Part shown: positions 43,620 through 53,287 of the stretch, in pieces | Position numbering within the stretch: the first letter of the stretch is position 1 | How the letters are laid out: every line of letters starts with the position of its first letter | From: an uncultured Lachnospiraceae bacterium | GTDB taxonomy: Bacteria > Bacillota > Clostridia > Lachnospirales > Lachnospiraceae | Length of the DNA stretch: 64,000 nt | Assembly (NCBI GenBank): GCA_947631505.1 | Contig: CANRLR010000006.1 | Coordinates: forward strand, 1-64,000 | Reading direction: 5' to 3' | Notes under the pieces: model-generated | Databases searched by the model: none | What the model was told of the DNA's origin: nothing | What the model saw: only the letters and a program-made list of their open reading frames with translations | Program-made: the position numbers and the translations under genes

Positions 43620-45353
43620 TTATAACGTGTCCAGTAATTCCTTTACAACCGTTGCCAATTCTTTTGATTTCGCATCTGCATCCTCTAAACTATTCCCTAC
43701 GACGCCAAAATACAATTTAATCTTTGGCTCTGTTCCGGATGGACGTACACATAACCATGCATCATCCGATAACTCAAAGTACAATACATTGGATTTTGGA
43801 ATACCTGTTGACGTTGTCTCACCGGTTTTCACATCTTTGATTACATCCTGCTCATAATCTCTTGTCTTTAACACTTCATATTTGCCAAAATTCATTGGCG
43901 GATTCTCACGAAGACTGTCCATAATAGACTTAATTTTAGCAAGTCCTTCAATTCCTTTATGGGTAATGGCAATCACATCATCTTTGTAATAACCATATTT
44001 CTCATACATTTCAAGCATGGCATCCCAAATAGTCTTACCACGGAGTTTGTAGTAAGCTGCCGCCTCGCAAAGTGCCATAGATGCAACAATAGCGTCCTTA
44101 TCTCTTGCATGTGTACCGATCAGACAGCCATAGCTTTCCTCAAATCCAAACAGATAGTGTCCCTTTCCTGTTGTTTCCATGCGAAGAATCTCTTTTCCTA
44201 TCCATTTGAATCCAGTCAGGCACTCGGTTACTTTAATACCATAATGTTTTGCCATCGCATCTACCATATTAGAAGTAACGATTGTCTTGATCAATTCGCC
44301 ATCTTCCGGCAATTTACCCTCTAATTCCAGTTTCTGTCCGATTTCATAATCCGCCAAAAAACTTCCGGACATATTTCCGGTCAGACAGATATACTCACCG
44401 GATTTTGTATCCTTCACATAAACACCAAGACGGTCGGCATCCGGATCTGTTGCCAGCACAAGATCCGCATCCTTTTCTTTCGCCAGACTCAACGCCAGTT
44501 CAAAAGCCTCTTTTGCCTCTGGATTCGGATAACTGACTGTCGGAAATTCACCATCCGGCAACTCCTGCTCCGGCACGACATAAACATTTGTAAATCCAAG
44601 TTCTTTCAAAATACGGCGGACAGGAAGATTTCCTGTTCCATGAAGCGGAGTATAAACAATCTTTAAATCAGCAGATGCCTTTTTAATGCAATTTGGATGC
44701 AGAACATTTTTCTTCAGCTCTTCCATGTACCGGTCATCCACTGCTGCTCCGATGCTCTCATAAAGTCCGGCTTTCACAGCCTCTGCCTTGTCCATTGTTT
44801 TTACTGCTGCATAGTCTGTCACAGCCTTCACTTCATCCATGATTCCACTATCATGAGGCGGTGTGATCTGTGCTCCGTCTTCCCAGTATACTTTATATCC
44901 GTTATATTCCGGTGGATTATGGCTAGCCGTAATATTAATACCGGAAATACATCCTAACTCACGGACAGCAAAAGAGAGCTCTGGTGTGGGACGAAGTGAT
45001 TCAAATACATATGCTTTAATTCCATTTGCCGCCAGACAGCATGCTGCTTCATCTGCAAATTCCGGTGACATACGGCGGGAATCATAAGCAATCGCAACAC
45101 CTTTCTCCTGTCCGTTCTGCTTTATAATGTAGTTTGCCAATCCTTGTGTTGCTTTACGAACCGTATAAATATTCATGCGGTTGGTTCCAGCACCAATAAT
45201 GCCACGAAGTCCTGCTGTACCAAATTCAAGGTCCGCATAAAATCTTTCTTTGATTTCGTTCTCATCTCCTGCAATACTTTCCAGCTCTTTCTTTGTGTCA
45301 GCGTCAAAATAAGGATTTGACAACCAAGCCTCATAAGTTTTTTTGTAATCCAT
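43620..45353 (-). CDS. pgcA: Phosphoglucomutase/phosphomannomutase (PgcA type)
   Basis: The enzyme interconverts glucose-1-P and glucose-6-P. The 577-residue protein carries the phosphoserine loop GINITASHNPPEYNGYKVYW, the metal-binding LATDPDADRLGVYV, the sugar loop FGFEESYG and the phosphate site VRPSGTEPKIKLYF. It feeds glucose-1-P toward ADP-glucose and glycogen, consistent with glgB next to it. The ATG at 45353 follows GGAGGAAATT; a TTG at 45365 overlaps that site. Confidence 0.93.
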   Translation of the reverse strand: MDYKKTYEAWLSNPYFDADTKKELESIAGDENEIKERFYADLEFGTAGLRGIIGAGTNRMNIYTVRKATQGLANYIIKQNGQEKGVAIAYDSRRMSPEFADEAACCLAANGIKAYVFESLRPTPELSFAVRELGCISGINITASHNPPEYNGYKVYWEDGAQITPPHDSGIMDEVKAVTDYAAVKTMDKAEAVKAGLYESIGAAVDDRYMEELKKNVLHPNCIKKASADLKIVYTPLHGTGNLPVRRILKELGFTNVYVVPEQELPDGEFPTVSYPNPEAKEAFELALSLAKEKDADLVLATDPDADRLGVYVKDTKSGEYICLTGNMSGSFLADYEIGQKLELEGKLPEDGELIKTIVTSNMVDAMAKHYGIKVTECLTGFKWIGKEILRMETTGKGHYLFGFEESYGCLIGTHARDKDAIVASMALCEAAAYYKLRGKTIWDAMLEMYEKYGYYKDDVIAITHKGIEGLAKIKSIMDSLRENPPMNFGKYEVLKTRDYEQDVIKDVKTGETTSTGIPKSNVLYFELSDDAWLCVRPSGTEPKIKLYFGVVGNSLEDADAKSKELATVVKELLDTL

Positions 45354-45440
45354 AATTTCCTCCAATCTGCCTTTTCGGCTCTATAATTTATTTTGACTCC
45401 TTGCAGAGTTCATTGACAACGGCATTCCTTGCCGAAAATC

Positions 45441-46766
45441 TCAACCACTGCCATTACTGCTTTTCTTTTCCAGATCCGGGAAACTCCAATTTACATCCTT
45501 GCTGTCATCGGATATTTCAATCGTATAACTTTTTGTCGTATATCCTTCCTTTGTCAGCGTCACGGTCACATTTCCTAACACCTTTATAAAACTGCACGGA
45601 GCCTCTCCCTTATAAGTTCCGTTCAGATATACCGCAGCCCCTGTCGGTGTACTGATCGTAATCTTATGTTCGGAATCCGTTTTCACTGTGGAAGAACTTG
45701 TCTTGTCCGAATCGGAAGAATCCTTCTCCGACACCGAAGAATTTGCCGTATTATCATCCTCTGAAGCAACCTCTGCTTTCTCTTCTGCCAAATTGATTCT
45801 ACAAGTCGGCCCCGCATCCTTTACCGTTATGATACCGCTATATTCATTGTATCCCTCCAGCACAACACGAATTGAATGGTTACCATATTTCAGTGATACT
45901 CTCTTACTATAATCGGTCAGTGTTCCATTAATATATAATTCTGCCCCTTCTGGCTCAATTTCAAATTTCACTCGTCCTGTATCCGGCATCTGAGACTGAT
46001 ACTGCTTCATATTTACTTTTGTAACCTGTCCACGTTTCACAAGGACGCTGGCTTCACCAGTCAAATCCCCATTTACCATAGAAATAGTCTGGGTCCCCTC
46101 TGGTACTGTCAGCAGCATATTTTCACCAATCGGAAGAATCGCCTCACCCTGCACCGTCAACTGGCCTCCCAAAAAATCCGAATATTTCGTTGGTTCAATA
46201 TAGCCATGACCTTTCGTCACCACAAGAGAATAAGCACGTCCTTTTACACCTCGAAAAGTCACCTCATCACTCGGAGTTATTTCCATCGGCTGAATCTGCC
46301 GCCCCTCGGACAGCACGACCAAATGGTCTGTATAAGCATACGTTACATCCGCCACCGTCAGCTGTTTCTCGTCCTGATTCACGGATACTCTGACTTCCTC
46401 TTGCTCCGTAATATCTTCTGTCTGTTTCATTTTCACGACTTTCAATCCCTGTTCCGATTGGTAAATGTCATATACCTCTCCCAGCTGCACTTCTGATATG
46501 GACATATCCCGGTCATTTTCAGAATATATCCGGGTTCCACCGGAATACTCATACTCTTCATCCTCTTCCAAAAGGACGTTATAAAAACTGATTTTCTTTT
46601 GTTCCGTATCCACCGATTTTACAACACCGGTAAAATCTGCCCCCTTTTCATAAGTTATGGAATCGTTGGGGGATTTCGTTGCCATCGGCTTTTTCGTGGC
46701 AGCACTGCACCCTGTCAGTCCCAAAATCAGAACTCCCGCACACATCAAATGTCTAAAAGGATTCAT
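45441..46766 (-). CDS. Lipoprotein with PEGA repeats
   Basis: The 441-residue lipoprotein has a lipobox (LGLTGC, Cys about residue 20). A small beta-rich N-terminal part (about 30-230; the stretch DFTGVVKSVDTEQKKISFYN) is followed by two PEGA modules: VKFEIEPEGAELYINGTLTD, and ITISTPTGAAVYLNGTYKGE. A Ser/Thr/Asp-rich linker lies between them (SSVSEKDSSDSDKTSSS). PEGA domains are surface modules, often linked to polysaccharide or envelope. The ATG at 46766 follows GGAGGAGAATGGT. It is 50 bases downstream of the CotS-like gene. Confidence 0.78.
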   Translation of the reverse strand: MNPFRHLMCAGVLILGLTGCSAATKKPMATKSPNDSITYEKGADFTGVVKSVDTEQKKISFYNVLLEEDEEYEYSGGTRIYSENDRDMSISEVQLGEVYDIYQSEQGLKVVKMKQTEDITEQEEVRVSVNQDEKQLTVADVTYAYTDHLVVLSEGRQIQPMEITPSDEVTFRGVKGRAYSLVVTKGHGYIEPTKYSDFLGGQLTVQGEAILPIGENMLLTVPEGTQTISMVNGDLTGEASVLVKRGQVTKVNMKQYQSQMPDTGRVKFEIEPEGAELYINGTLTDYSKRVSLKYGNHSIRVVLEGYNEYSGIITVKDAGPTCRINLAEEKAEVASEDDNTANSSVSEKDSSDSDKTSSSTVKTDSEHKITISTPTGAAVYLNGTYKGEAPCSFIKVLGNVTVTLTKEGYTTKSYTIEISDDSKDVNWSFPDLEKKSSNGSG

Positions 46767-46816
46767 ACCATTCTCCTCCGACTCATTAGTAGAGATATTA
46801 TACCATATTTTTGCCA

Positions 46817-47809
46817 TTATGACCAGTCAATATTTTCATTTCCTGCAATCTCTTTCAAAAAACTCTCTTTTGCTTTTTCCTGTTCTCTCACTCCGATTAA
46901 TTTCTCCATATTTTTGCTGGACATCCAAGATTTTTTTCCGTTCATATACTGGTTCATAAGCTTCCAGTATTTTACCGGATATGACAAAGTCAGCAAAAGA
47001 AATTCTACCTCATCCCTGCCAATATTTTTTTCTCTGCGGTATCCATCCAGCACTGCTATCCCTTTTTCTACATCCCAGTTGTTCTTTTCCATTGTTTTTC
47101 TAAGAAAATATGCCAGATCCATCCACTGGATACCATAACCTGCTCTCTCAAAATTTGTAGTGGCCACCCCTTTTTTCGTAAAAATGAGATTGTGGTAATT
47201 ATACTCCCCATGACAAATATCTCTCGTATATTTACCATACTCAACATAATACCGGCAATCTTTTAACCGTTCTGCCACCTCTTTTGCCTTGCGGTAAAAA
47301 TCCGGAAAACAGCAGATGGCACTAAGTTCAAATTCATTTTTTCTCTTTTTTTCTTTCATATAAGTGTATACCCGCTTTAATTCCCGGTTGTGCCTCTCAT
47401 ATCGGTCAGTCAGATCCTCTTCTAACGGTATCGGTTCTCTGGCTGCTCCCATTAATTTATTGTGCAGACATCCTAGATTTTCCGATGCTTTTTGTAGTCC
47501 TTGCTTACTTTTATAATCACAGTTCTCTCCATAATACCACTCATATACCACATACTTCTCACCCGTGTCCCATTCTGTCACAAGCTCCCCCTCTGAATTT
47601 GGCACGACACGATCTGTTAGTGGCATTCCACAGTCATAAAGAAGTTTTTTTACTTCATTGGCAAAGGCAAAATGTGCCTGAATTTTTTCGTATTCCCGCA
47701 TCAATCGCGGTCCCTCCTCCGTATCGAGAAGTATCGCTCCTCTTGCCCGATACCGGTTTTTCACCTGAAATCCGTATTTTTCAATTGTTAACTCCTGCTT
47801 ATCGTCCAC
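46817..47809 (-). CDS. CotS-like kinase-fold protein
   Basis: The 330-residue protein resembles the CotS/YsxE family of APH-type phosphotransferases that associate with spore coats. The catalytic-loop equivalent is ICHGEYNYHNLIF (HGDxxxxN in kinases; Glu for Asp) and the DFG equivalent is TTNFERAGYG, where Asp is Asn. Both key residues are altered, so enzymatic activity is doubtful. VVYEWYYGENCDYKS is the hinge. The GTG at 47809 follows GGAGGGGTATT; a TTG at 47827 overlaps it. It is divergent from the DUF885 lipoprotein and 50 bases from the PEGA lipoprotein. It hints at, but does not prove, sporulation ancestry. Confidence 0.7.
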   Translation of the reverse strand: MDDKQELTIEKYGFQVKNRYRARGAILLDTEEGPRLMREYEKIQAHFAFANEVKKLLYDCGMPLTDRVVPNSEGELVTEWDTGEKYVVYEWYYGENCDYKSKQGLQKASENLGCLHNKLMGAAREPIPLEEDLTDRYERHNRELKRVYTYMKEKKRKNEFELSAICCFPDFYRKAKEVAERLKDCRYYVEYGKYTRDICHGEYNYHNLIFTKKGVATTNFERAGYGIQWMDLAYFLRKTMEKNNWDVEKGIAVLDGYRREKNIGRDEVEFLLLTLSYPVKYWKLMNQYMNGKKSWMSSKNMEKLIGVREQEKAKESFLKEIAGNENIDWS

Positions 47810-47971
47810 AATACCCCTCCGTTCCAAAATCTAATTACAGTATTGGTCTGCCTTTAATTCTATGATAAAAGTTCGATAATATACCTACACATAATTATTT
47901 TTTCTTCCCGTATACTGTAATAATATCCTTTGAAGAGCGTAGCAGTTCCTGCACCTCAGAACGGAGCAACT

Positions 47972-49726
47972 ATGAAAAAACGTCTGCTTTCCCTTATTAT
48001 ATGTTTTCTTTTTGTTCTCTCTTCCTGCAGCCATCCCTCACAAAATTCCATTGCCAGTAAAGATTTTTCTTCTTTTACGGAAGAGCTTTTCCGCTCTTAC
48101 TGCACCTCGGATTCGCTGTCTCTAAATTATACGGTAAGCCAGCCTGAACAATACGGAATTACTTCCCTTCCTGCCGGTTTTCCTTCCTTTACCCTTTCCG
48201 ATTTAGAACAATCCGCTCTTGTTGCTGAAAACAGGCTGCAGACCTTAGCCTCCTATTCCAAAGATACTCTCTCCTTTGAGCAGCAGATCCTGTATGATAC
48301 CTTAGAAGAAACGCTGCAATCGGAAAAGGAGAGCCAATCCTTTCTTTTCTTTTCGACTGCACTTGGTCCTACTACCGGAATTCAGGCACAACTGCCGGTA
48401 CTGCTTTCTGAATTCCGCATTGAAAATAAGTCTGACCTGCAGCAATATTTTCTTCTTTTGCAGACGGTACCGGACTATTTTACTTCCCTGTTGTCTTTAG
48501 AAAAAGAAAAAAGCCGGAAGGGAACACTGGCTTCCCGTCAGACCTTAGAAAATATCATTGCCCAATGCGAGACATTTCTGCAGGACAATTCCGGCTCAAA
48601 GGATACTTCTCTTTTGTGTACTACGTTCCAGACAAAATTATCTTCCCTGACCTTTCTCACAGAACAGGAAAAAGCAGACGCCATCAGCAAAAACAAGCAC
48701 TATGTAACGACCTATGTTTATCCCGCCTATAAAGCGTTAATCAGTGGACTAAAGGAACTCCTTTCCTTTGCCGGAAATGACGGGGCTCTCTGCCGCTATC
48801 CTGACGGGACCTCCTATTATCTCTATCTGGTAAAAGAAACCACGGGTTCTTCCCGTTCCCTTACCCAGATCGAATCCCATATGAAAGATAAATTAAAGTC
48901 TGCCAGACAAAACCTCACGAACTATGCCATCAAAAATCCCTCCCTTTTTTCGTCCTGTACCAACTATACGGCCAAGTTTCACTCGCCGAATGAAATCCTT
49001 GACACTTTAAAAGAGCGAATCTCAAAGGATTTCCCAGTATCTCCGGATTCTTCCTATCAGGTAAAATATGTGAATGAAGCACTGGAAGAATTTCTCAGTC
49101 CTGCCTTTTATCTGACACCTCCGGTAGACAATAACCGCAAACATGTAATCTATATCAATGGCTCCGACAAATACGATACCTCTTCGCTTTTTAACACACT
49201 GGCTCATGAAGGATACCCCGGCCACCTCTATCAGACCTGCTATATGCACGAAAAAAAACTTCCACTTCTCCGATATGTTCTGAACTACGGCGGATATACG
49301 GAGGGATGGGCGACCTATGCAGAAATCTATTCGTACAAATATACCGGTTCTGCGAAGGATGAAATTGGTATTTTAAGAAATAATATGATTCAGACACTTT
49401 GTCTATATGGGCTTTGTGATATCGGTGTACACGCCCATGGATGGGACAGAAAAGACCTGCTTTCCTTTATTGACCAATATGGTAACTATTCGGATGAAAC
49501 TGCAGATTCCCTCTATTCTGCCATAATAGACGAACCGGCATCTTATCTGAAATATACCGTAGGCTACTTGGAATTTGACCGGCTAAAAGACATTTTTAAA
49601 GAAAAAGCCGGAAGTTCCTACGAAGAAAAGCTGTTCCATACCTATGTCCTTGATATGGGACCTTGTTCTTTTTCTCTTTTGGAAAAATATATTTCTCCAT
49701 GGCTTACACAAAACGGTTGCAAATAA
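47972..49726 (+). CDS. DUF885-family lipoprotein, putative metalloprotease
   Basis: The 584-residue lipoprotein has a lipobox (FVLSSC) and the DUF885 fold: AHEGYPGHLYQTCYMHE carries the HExxxGH-type zinc motif of this family and GGYTEGWATYAEI the downstream Glu. Members are thought to be zinc carboxypeptidase-like or peptidase enzymes, with few characterised. The ATG at 47972 follows CGGAGCAACT; the frame opens at 47930. It is followed after 69 bases by the membrane protein with NTF2-like domains. Confidence 0.85.
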   Translation: MKKRLLSLIICFLFVLSSCSHPSQNSIASKDFSSFTEELFRSYCTSDSLSLNYTVSQPEQYGITSLPAGFPSFTLSDLEQSALVAENRLQTLASYSKDTLSFEQQILYDTLEETLQSEKESQSFLFFSTALGPTTGIQAQLPVLLSEFRIENKSDLQQYFLLLQTVPDYFTSLLSLEKEKSRKGTLASRQTLENIIAQCETFLQDNSGSKDTSLLCTTFQTKLSSLTFLTEQEKADAISKNKHYVTTYVYPAYKALISGLKELLSFAGNDGALCRYPDGTSYYLYLVKETTGSSRSLTQIESHMKDKLKSARQNLTNYAIKNPSLFSSCTNYTAKFHSPNEILDTLKERISKDFPVSPDSSYQVKYVNEALEEFLSPAFYLTPPVDNNRKHVIYINGSDKYDTSSLFNTLAHEGYPGHLYQTCYMHEKKLPLLRYVLNYGGYTEGWATYAEIYSYKYTGSAKDEIGILRNNMIQTLCLYGLCDIGVHAHGWDRKDLLSFIDQYGNYSDETADSLYSAIIDEPASYLKYTVGYLEFDRLKDIFKEKAGSSYEEKLFHTYVLDMGPCSFSLLEKYISPWLTQNGCK

Positions 49727-49753
49727 AATTTTTTGTTGCTATACTTCTTTATT

Positions 49754-49772
49754 ATGATATCAGGGTCAAAAT
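49754..49772 (+). repeat. Solo left end of the GGGGTCAAAA repeat family
   Basis: ATGATATCAGGGTCAAAAT differs at one base from the left end of the element at 34998. It lies in the short gap between the DUF885 gene and the next one, just before that gene's ribosome site. No right end is present. Confidence 0.5.
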
Positions 49773-49795
49773 ACAGTAGAAAGGACGGCGGTTTT

Positions 49796-50980
49796 ATGCC
49801 GAAAAAAACATCTTCCCAGAGCATCCCTGCCAAACGAAAACACTCCTTCCGGATAAAATGGCTTATTGTTATATTTGCCATCCTTTTGGCAGCATTTCTC
49901 ATCTTTTACTTTTATATGAAAGAACAGACAAAAGCATCGCGTCTTGTTGATGAGTATGTTTCCACTTTTATGTCCAAAGACAGTCATGCTCTGTTTGATT
50001 TAATCGGTTTTCAACCGGATATTTTTATCACGAAAGATTCTTTTCAAAAATCAATGGAGGAATGCCACAAGTATTCTTCTCTCACCTCCTACAGTCTGGT
50101 CCAATATGAATCCGGAAAGGAAAACCAAATGCAGTACCATTTACAATTTTGGGATAACAATCACAACAATCCCTATACACAGAATCTTTTATTGAATTTG
50201 TCTTCTTCCCGTCTGTATTTTCTTTTTGACCAGTGGACGATTGATCAAACAGAGTTTCTTGCCAAGAACTGTTCTTTGGATGTTCCGGCCGGCGCCACCG
50301 TGAGAGTTGATGGTATCAATCTATCTGAAAAAATTTCTCCTGTTTCCAACGGGCATCTGGATACCTATTCATTAGGAAATCTTTTCATTGGCACTCATAC
50401 GATCACAGTAAGTATGAAAGGATTTGAAGATTTTACTGCCACAACTTCACTTCCGGCAGGGGATTATTCGCAAAAGAAAATATATACTATTACAAACAGT
50501 ATGATGAACGTAACAGCAGATACTGAGAAAACCTTAATACAATTAGCGGAAGCTTTTATTACAGCAATTTATGAGGGAGCTCTGACAAAATTAGATTTTT
50601 CGGCCGTTACAAGTGATTTTACAGTGGAGGAGAGTTCAAGAACAACCATGGAACAGGCTTATAACACATTCGTTTCCAATCATATTAATTCCAGTTCCCA
50701 CTTGACTCAGGTGGACTTTACAGGCTTTTCCTCTTCCGCTGCTTCCAGTTATGCAGAAGATGGGTGTTATGCAATTCAAATTACAAGCGATGTGGACTAC
50801 ACTGCTGATAGTGTTGTTGTACCATTGTCCTCCACCACAGAAGGACAAGCCACAGCCAGTCAAAATAAGCATACTTCCGGGAATTCCCTTTTTACCACTG
50901 CCTTTCATTATAAAGACGGCATTTGGTCGATTCATGCGACAACAGCACTCGATGCCTGTGTGTATTATATAAAATACTAG
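49796..50980 (+). CDS. Membrane-anchored protein with NTF2-like and PEGA-like domains
   Basis: The 394-residue protein has a short basic N-terminus, one membrane segment (WLIVIFAILLAAFLIFYFYM, about 20-42), a first NTF2-like domain (about 45-150), a PEGA-like module (LDVPAGATVRVDGINLSEK to LGNLFIGTHTITV) and a second NTF2-like domain (about 240-394). The arrangement resembles TcaA-type cell envelope proteins. The ATG at 49796 follows AAAGGACGGCGGTTTT; the frame extends upstream to 49733 through a repeat fragment. Its role is unknown; it may be an envelope stress or binding protein. Confidence 0.7.
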   Translation: MPKKTSSQSIPAKRKHSFRIKWLIVIFAILLAAFLIFYFYMKEQTKASRLVDEYVSTFMSKDSHALFDLIGFQPDIFITKDSFQKSMEECHKYSSLTSYSLVQYESGKENQMQYHLQFWDNNHNNPYTQNLLLNLSSSRLYFLFDQWTIDQTEFLAKNCSLDVPAGATVRVDGINLSEKISPVSNGHLDTYSLGNLFIGTHTITVSMKGFEDFTATTSLPAGDYSQKKIYTITNSMMNVTADTEKTLIQLAEAFITAIYEGALTKLDFSAVTSDFTVEESSRTTMEQAYNTFVSNHINSSSHLTQVDFTGFSSSAASSYAEDGCYAIQITSDVDYTADSVVVPLSSTTEGQATASQNKHTSGNSLFTTAFHYKDGIWSIHATTALDACVYYIKY

Positions 50981-50998
50981 AACACTTTTATTTTAGGA

Positions 50999-51027
50999 TT
51001 GACTTTTAATATAAAAAAAATTATACT
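50999..51027 (+). promoter_or_regulatory. Sigma-A promoter for pckA
   Basis: TTGACT (50999-51004), a 17-base spacer and TATACT (51022-51027) lie about 128 bases before the pckA start, giving a leader of about 120 bases. Confidence 0.75.
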
Positions 51028-51070
51028 AGACATTAATAATGGCTAACTAGGATTTGTAACAAGGTAGCTT

Positions 51071-51123
51071 CCGCAATTTCAATTATGCGGTTAAAAAGCG
51101 TAAAGAAACGCTAAGCGTTTTTT
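51071..51123 (+). promoter_or_regulatory. Attenuator-like leader of pckA
   Basis: The pckA leader contains CCGCA/TGCGG (51071-51090), then two mutually exclusive stems: AGCGT with ACGCT (51097-51112) and AAACGC with GCGTTT (51106-51120), the latter directly followed by a T-run (51118-51123). The second looks like a small terminator and the first like its anti-terminator. The stems are short, so this is a candidate only. Confidence 0.4.
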
Positions 51124-51155
51124 ACACTAATATATCAAACAGGAGGTTTTTTCTA

Positions 51156-52892
51156 ATGGCAACAAAAGCAAATTACAAATTGGAAGAAATCGGTGCTGGC
51201 AAAGTTGGTTTTCCAAAAACAGGTGAAGCTGTAACCAATACCCGTGCCATCATCGAAGCAGCATTTTATGGAAATAATGTTGTTAAGGTAAACACCTTGA
51301 AAGAAGCTTATAATCTGGCTAAAAATTCACCAGGAACTATCGTTACTGATATGCCGGTATACCGTGGTGAAGAATTTGGTCTTGACGCGGACGCAAAAGT
51401 ATTACTGTTCAATGACGGTGCTGTAACTGGCCGCTATGCAGCAGCACGCCGTATCAAAGGATATCCGGGTGTAGATGCAGGCAAACTTGATAAAGTTGTT
51501 ATGGATGCCATTTACAAAACTCGTTTTCAGAAATTGTACCATGCACAGGTATTTGTAGGATTAGATTCTGAGTTCATGGTAAAAGCTCATCTTCTTATTC
51601 CAGAAGGCGAAGAAAACTTAATGTATAACTGGATGATCAACTTCCAGTATATGTCAGACGAGTACATTAAAATGTATAAAAATTCAAAAGCAGTTGGTGA
51701 CGGAAAAGAAGCCGATATTTATATCTTCTCCAATCCACAGTGGACACCTACTCCAAGTCCAGATGTTGATTACAGCTGCTTGAGCGATGACCAGACTCTC
51801 TGCTACTTCGATACAAACCAAAACTGTGCCGCTATTCTTGGTATGAAATACTTCGGAGAGCATAAAAAGGGAACCCTTACTATGGCTTGGGCAATTGCGA
51901 ACCGCAATGGTTATGCTTCCTGCCACGGCGGACAGAAAGAATACTCTTTGCCGGACGGCAGAAAATATGTTGCCTCTGTCTTTGGTCTTTCCGGCTCGGG
52001 TAAATCAACTCTAACGCATGCAAAACATAATAATAAATATGGTGAAAATGCAATTACCGTACTTCATGATGACGCTTTTATCATCAACTCCGACACCTGT
52101 GCTTCCATCGCATTAGAGCCAACTTACTTCGATAAAACAGCTGATTATCCTACCGGATGTCCAGACAACAAATATTTATTGTCTGCTCAGAACTGTTCTG
52201 CAACAATGGATGAGGATGGTAAAATTCAGCTTGTTACAGAAGATATTCGTAACGGTAATGGACGTGCTATCAAATCCAAATTGTGGTCACCGAACCGTGT
52301 GGACAAGATTGATGCTCCGGTAAACTCCATTATCTGGATTATGAAGGATCCTTGTATTCCACCTGTCGTTAAATTGAAAGGGGCTGCCCTTGCTTCCGTT
52401 ATGGGTGCAACTCTGGCAACTAAGACTTCTACCGCGGAACGTGTAAAAGCAGGAACGGATATGAATGCACTTCGAATCGTACCTTATGCAAATCCATTCA
52501 GAACTTATCCATTGGTAAATGACTATGAGAAGTTCAAAAAATTAGTGGAAGAGAAAAATGTAGACTGCTACATTGTTAATACCGGTGACTTCATGGGAAC
52601 CAAATGTCAGCCGGCAGATACATTGGGAATCCTTGAAACAATCGTGGAAGGAAAAGCAACCTTTGAAAAATGGGGACCTTTTGAGGATATCGAAATTATG
52701 TATGACTGGTCCGGAAAGACTGCTGATTTCAAACCTGACCTTAATAATGCAGAGTATAAAGAAGCATTAAAGACAGCTATGCAGAGCCGTGTGAACGCTG
52801 TAGAAGGATTTAACACCAACAATGGCGGATATGATAAACTTCCGGAAGAAGCATTGGCTGCATTGAAGAAATTAGTAGATGCATTAAATTAA
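51156..52892 (+). CDS. pckA: Phosphoenolpyruvate carboxykinase (ATP)
   Basis: Interconverts oxaloacetate + ATP and PEP + CO2 + ADP; in gut and rumen anaerobes it often runs in the CO2-fixing direction toward succinate. The 578-residue protein shows the P-loop VFGLSGSGKSTLTHAKHNN, the metal-binding kinase-2 VLHDDAFIINSD, and the ATP-PEPCK ending DFMGTKCQPADTLGILE. It is slightly longer than the usual 530-540. AGGAGG lies 9 bases before the ATG. It is monocistronic with a terminator after it. Confidence 0.95.
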   Translation: MATKANYKLEEIGAGKVGFPKTGEAVTNTRAIIEAAFYGNNVVKVNTLKEAYNLAKNSPGTIVTDMPVYRGEEFGLDADAKVLLFNDGAVTGRYAAARRIKGYPGVDAGKLDKVVMDAIYKTRFQKLYHAQVFVGLDSEFMVKAHLLIPEGEENLMYNWMINFQYMSDEYIKMYKNSKAVGDGKEADIYIFSNPQWTPTPSPDVDYSCLSDDQTLCYFDTNQNCAAILGMKYFGEHKKGTLTMAWAIANRNGYASCHGGQKEYSLPDGRKYVASVFGLSGSGKSTLTHAKHNNKYGENAITVLHDDAFIINSDTCASIALEPTYFDKTADYPTGCPDNKYLLSAQNCSATMDEDGKIQLVTEDIRNGNGRAIKSKLWSPNRVDKIDAPVNSIIWIMKDPCIPPVVKLKGAALASVMGATLATKTSTAERVKAGTDMNALRIVPYANPFRTYPLVNDYEKFKKLVEEKNVDCYIVNTGDFMGTKCQPADTLGILETIVEGKATFEKWGPFEDIEIMYDWSGKTADFKPDLNNAEYKEALKTAMQSRVNAVEGFNTNNGGYDKLPEEALAALKKLVDALN

Positions 52893-52944
52893 AAAAGCGT
52901 CGTAATAAACCGACGGCTCCGTAAAGAAGCATTTTTGTAAATTT

Positions 52945-52977
52945 AAAAGGCATTCCGCATTGGGATGCCTTTTAACA
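52945..52977 (+). terminator. Terminator after pckA
   Basis: AAAAGGCAT (52945-52953) pairs with ATGCCTTTT (52965-52973), followed by a T/A-rich run. It overlaps the end of the small minus-strand gene. Confidence 0.65.
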
Positions 52978-53124
52978 ATTTTTATGTTTTTTAATTATCT
53001 CCATATACCTTCTATTAGACGCTTCCATTTCCATTTCATCTTCCATTGCTTCAAATTCGGATTCCTCTTGTTCCAGTTCTGACAATAAATCCACTAAATC
53101 GTCATCTGAAAAAAACTGTTCCAT
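52972..53124 (-). CDS. Small acidic protein, 50 residues
   Basis: I do not recognise this short protein. It reads MEQFFSDDDLVDLLSELEQ and continues with a Glu/Met-rich helix (EESEFEAMEDEMEMEASNRR) and a basic tail ending IIKKHKNC. It is strongly predicted helical and acidic, with Cys as the last residue. The ribosome site AAGGAGGGGG immediately before the ATG is near-ideal, which makes it a likely real gene. It is convergent with pckA, sharing the terminator region. Confidence 0.5.
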   Translation of the reverse strand: MEQFFSDDDLVDLLSELEQEESEFEAMEDEMEMEASNRRYMEIIKKHKNC

Positions 53125-53287
53125 GTCCCCCTCCTTTTCATCTGCCTTTCTGATCTATATCGTTATCATATCACAAAAACATGACTGCAACAAGTAGTTT
53201 CGCTTGCAAAATTGCAAAATATGTTATAAGATAGAATAGAAATACTTATAATCTGTCCGACGGACAGTAACATTGAAAGGAGATATT

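Noticed and set aside
46599-47138. Open frame of 179 codons on the plus strand across the PEGA and CotS-like genes
   Set aside because: It spans the ends of two well-supported minus-strand genes and has no recognisable product.
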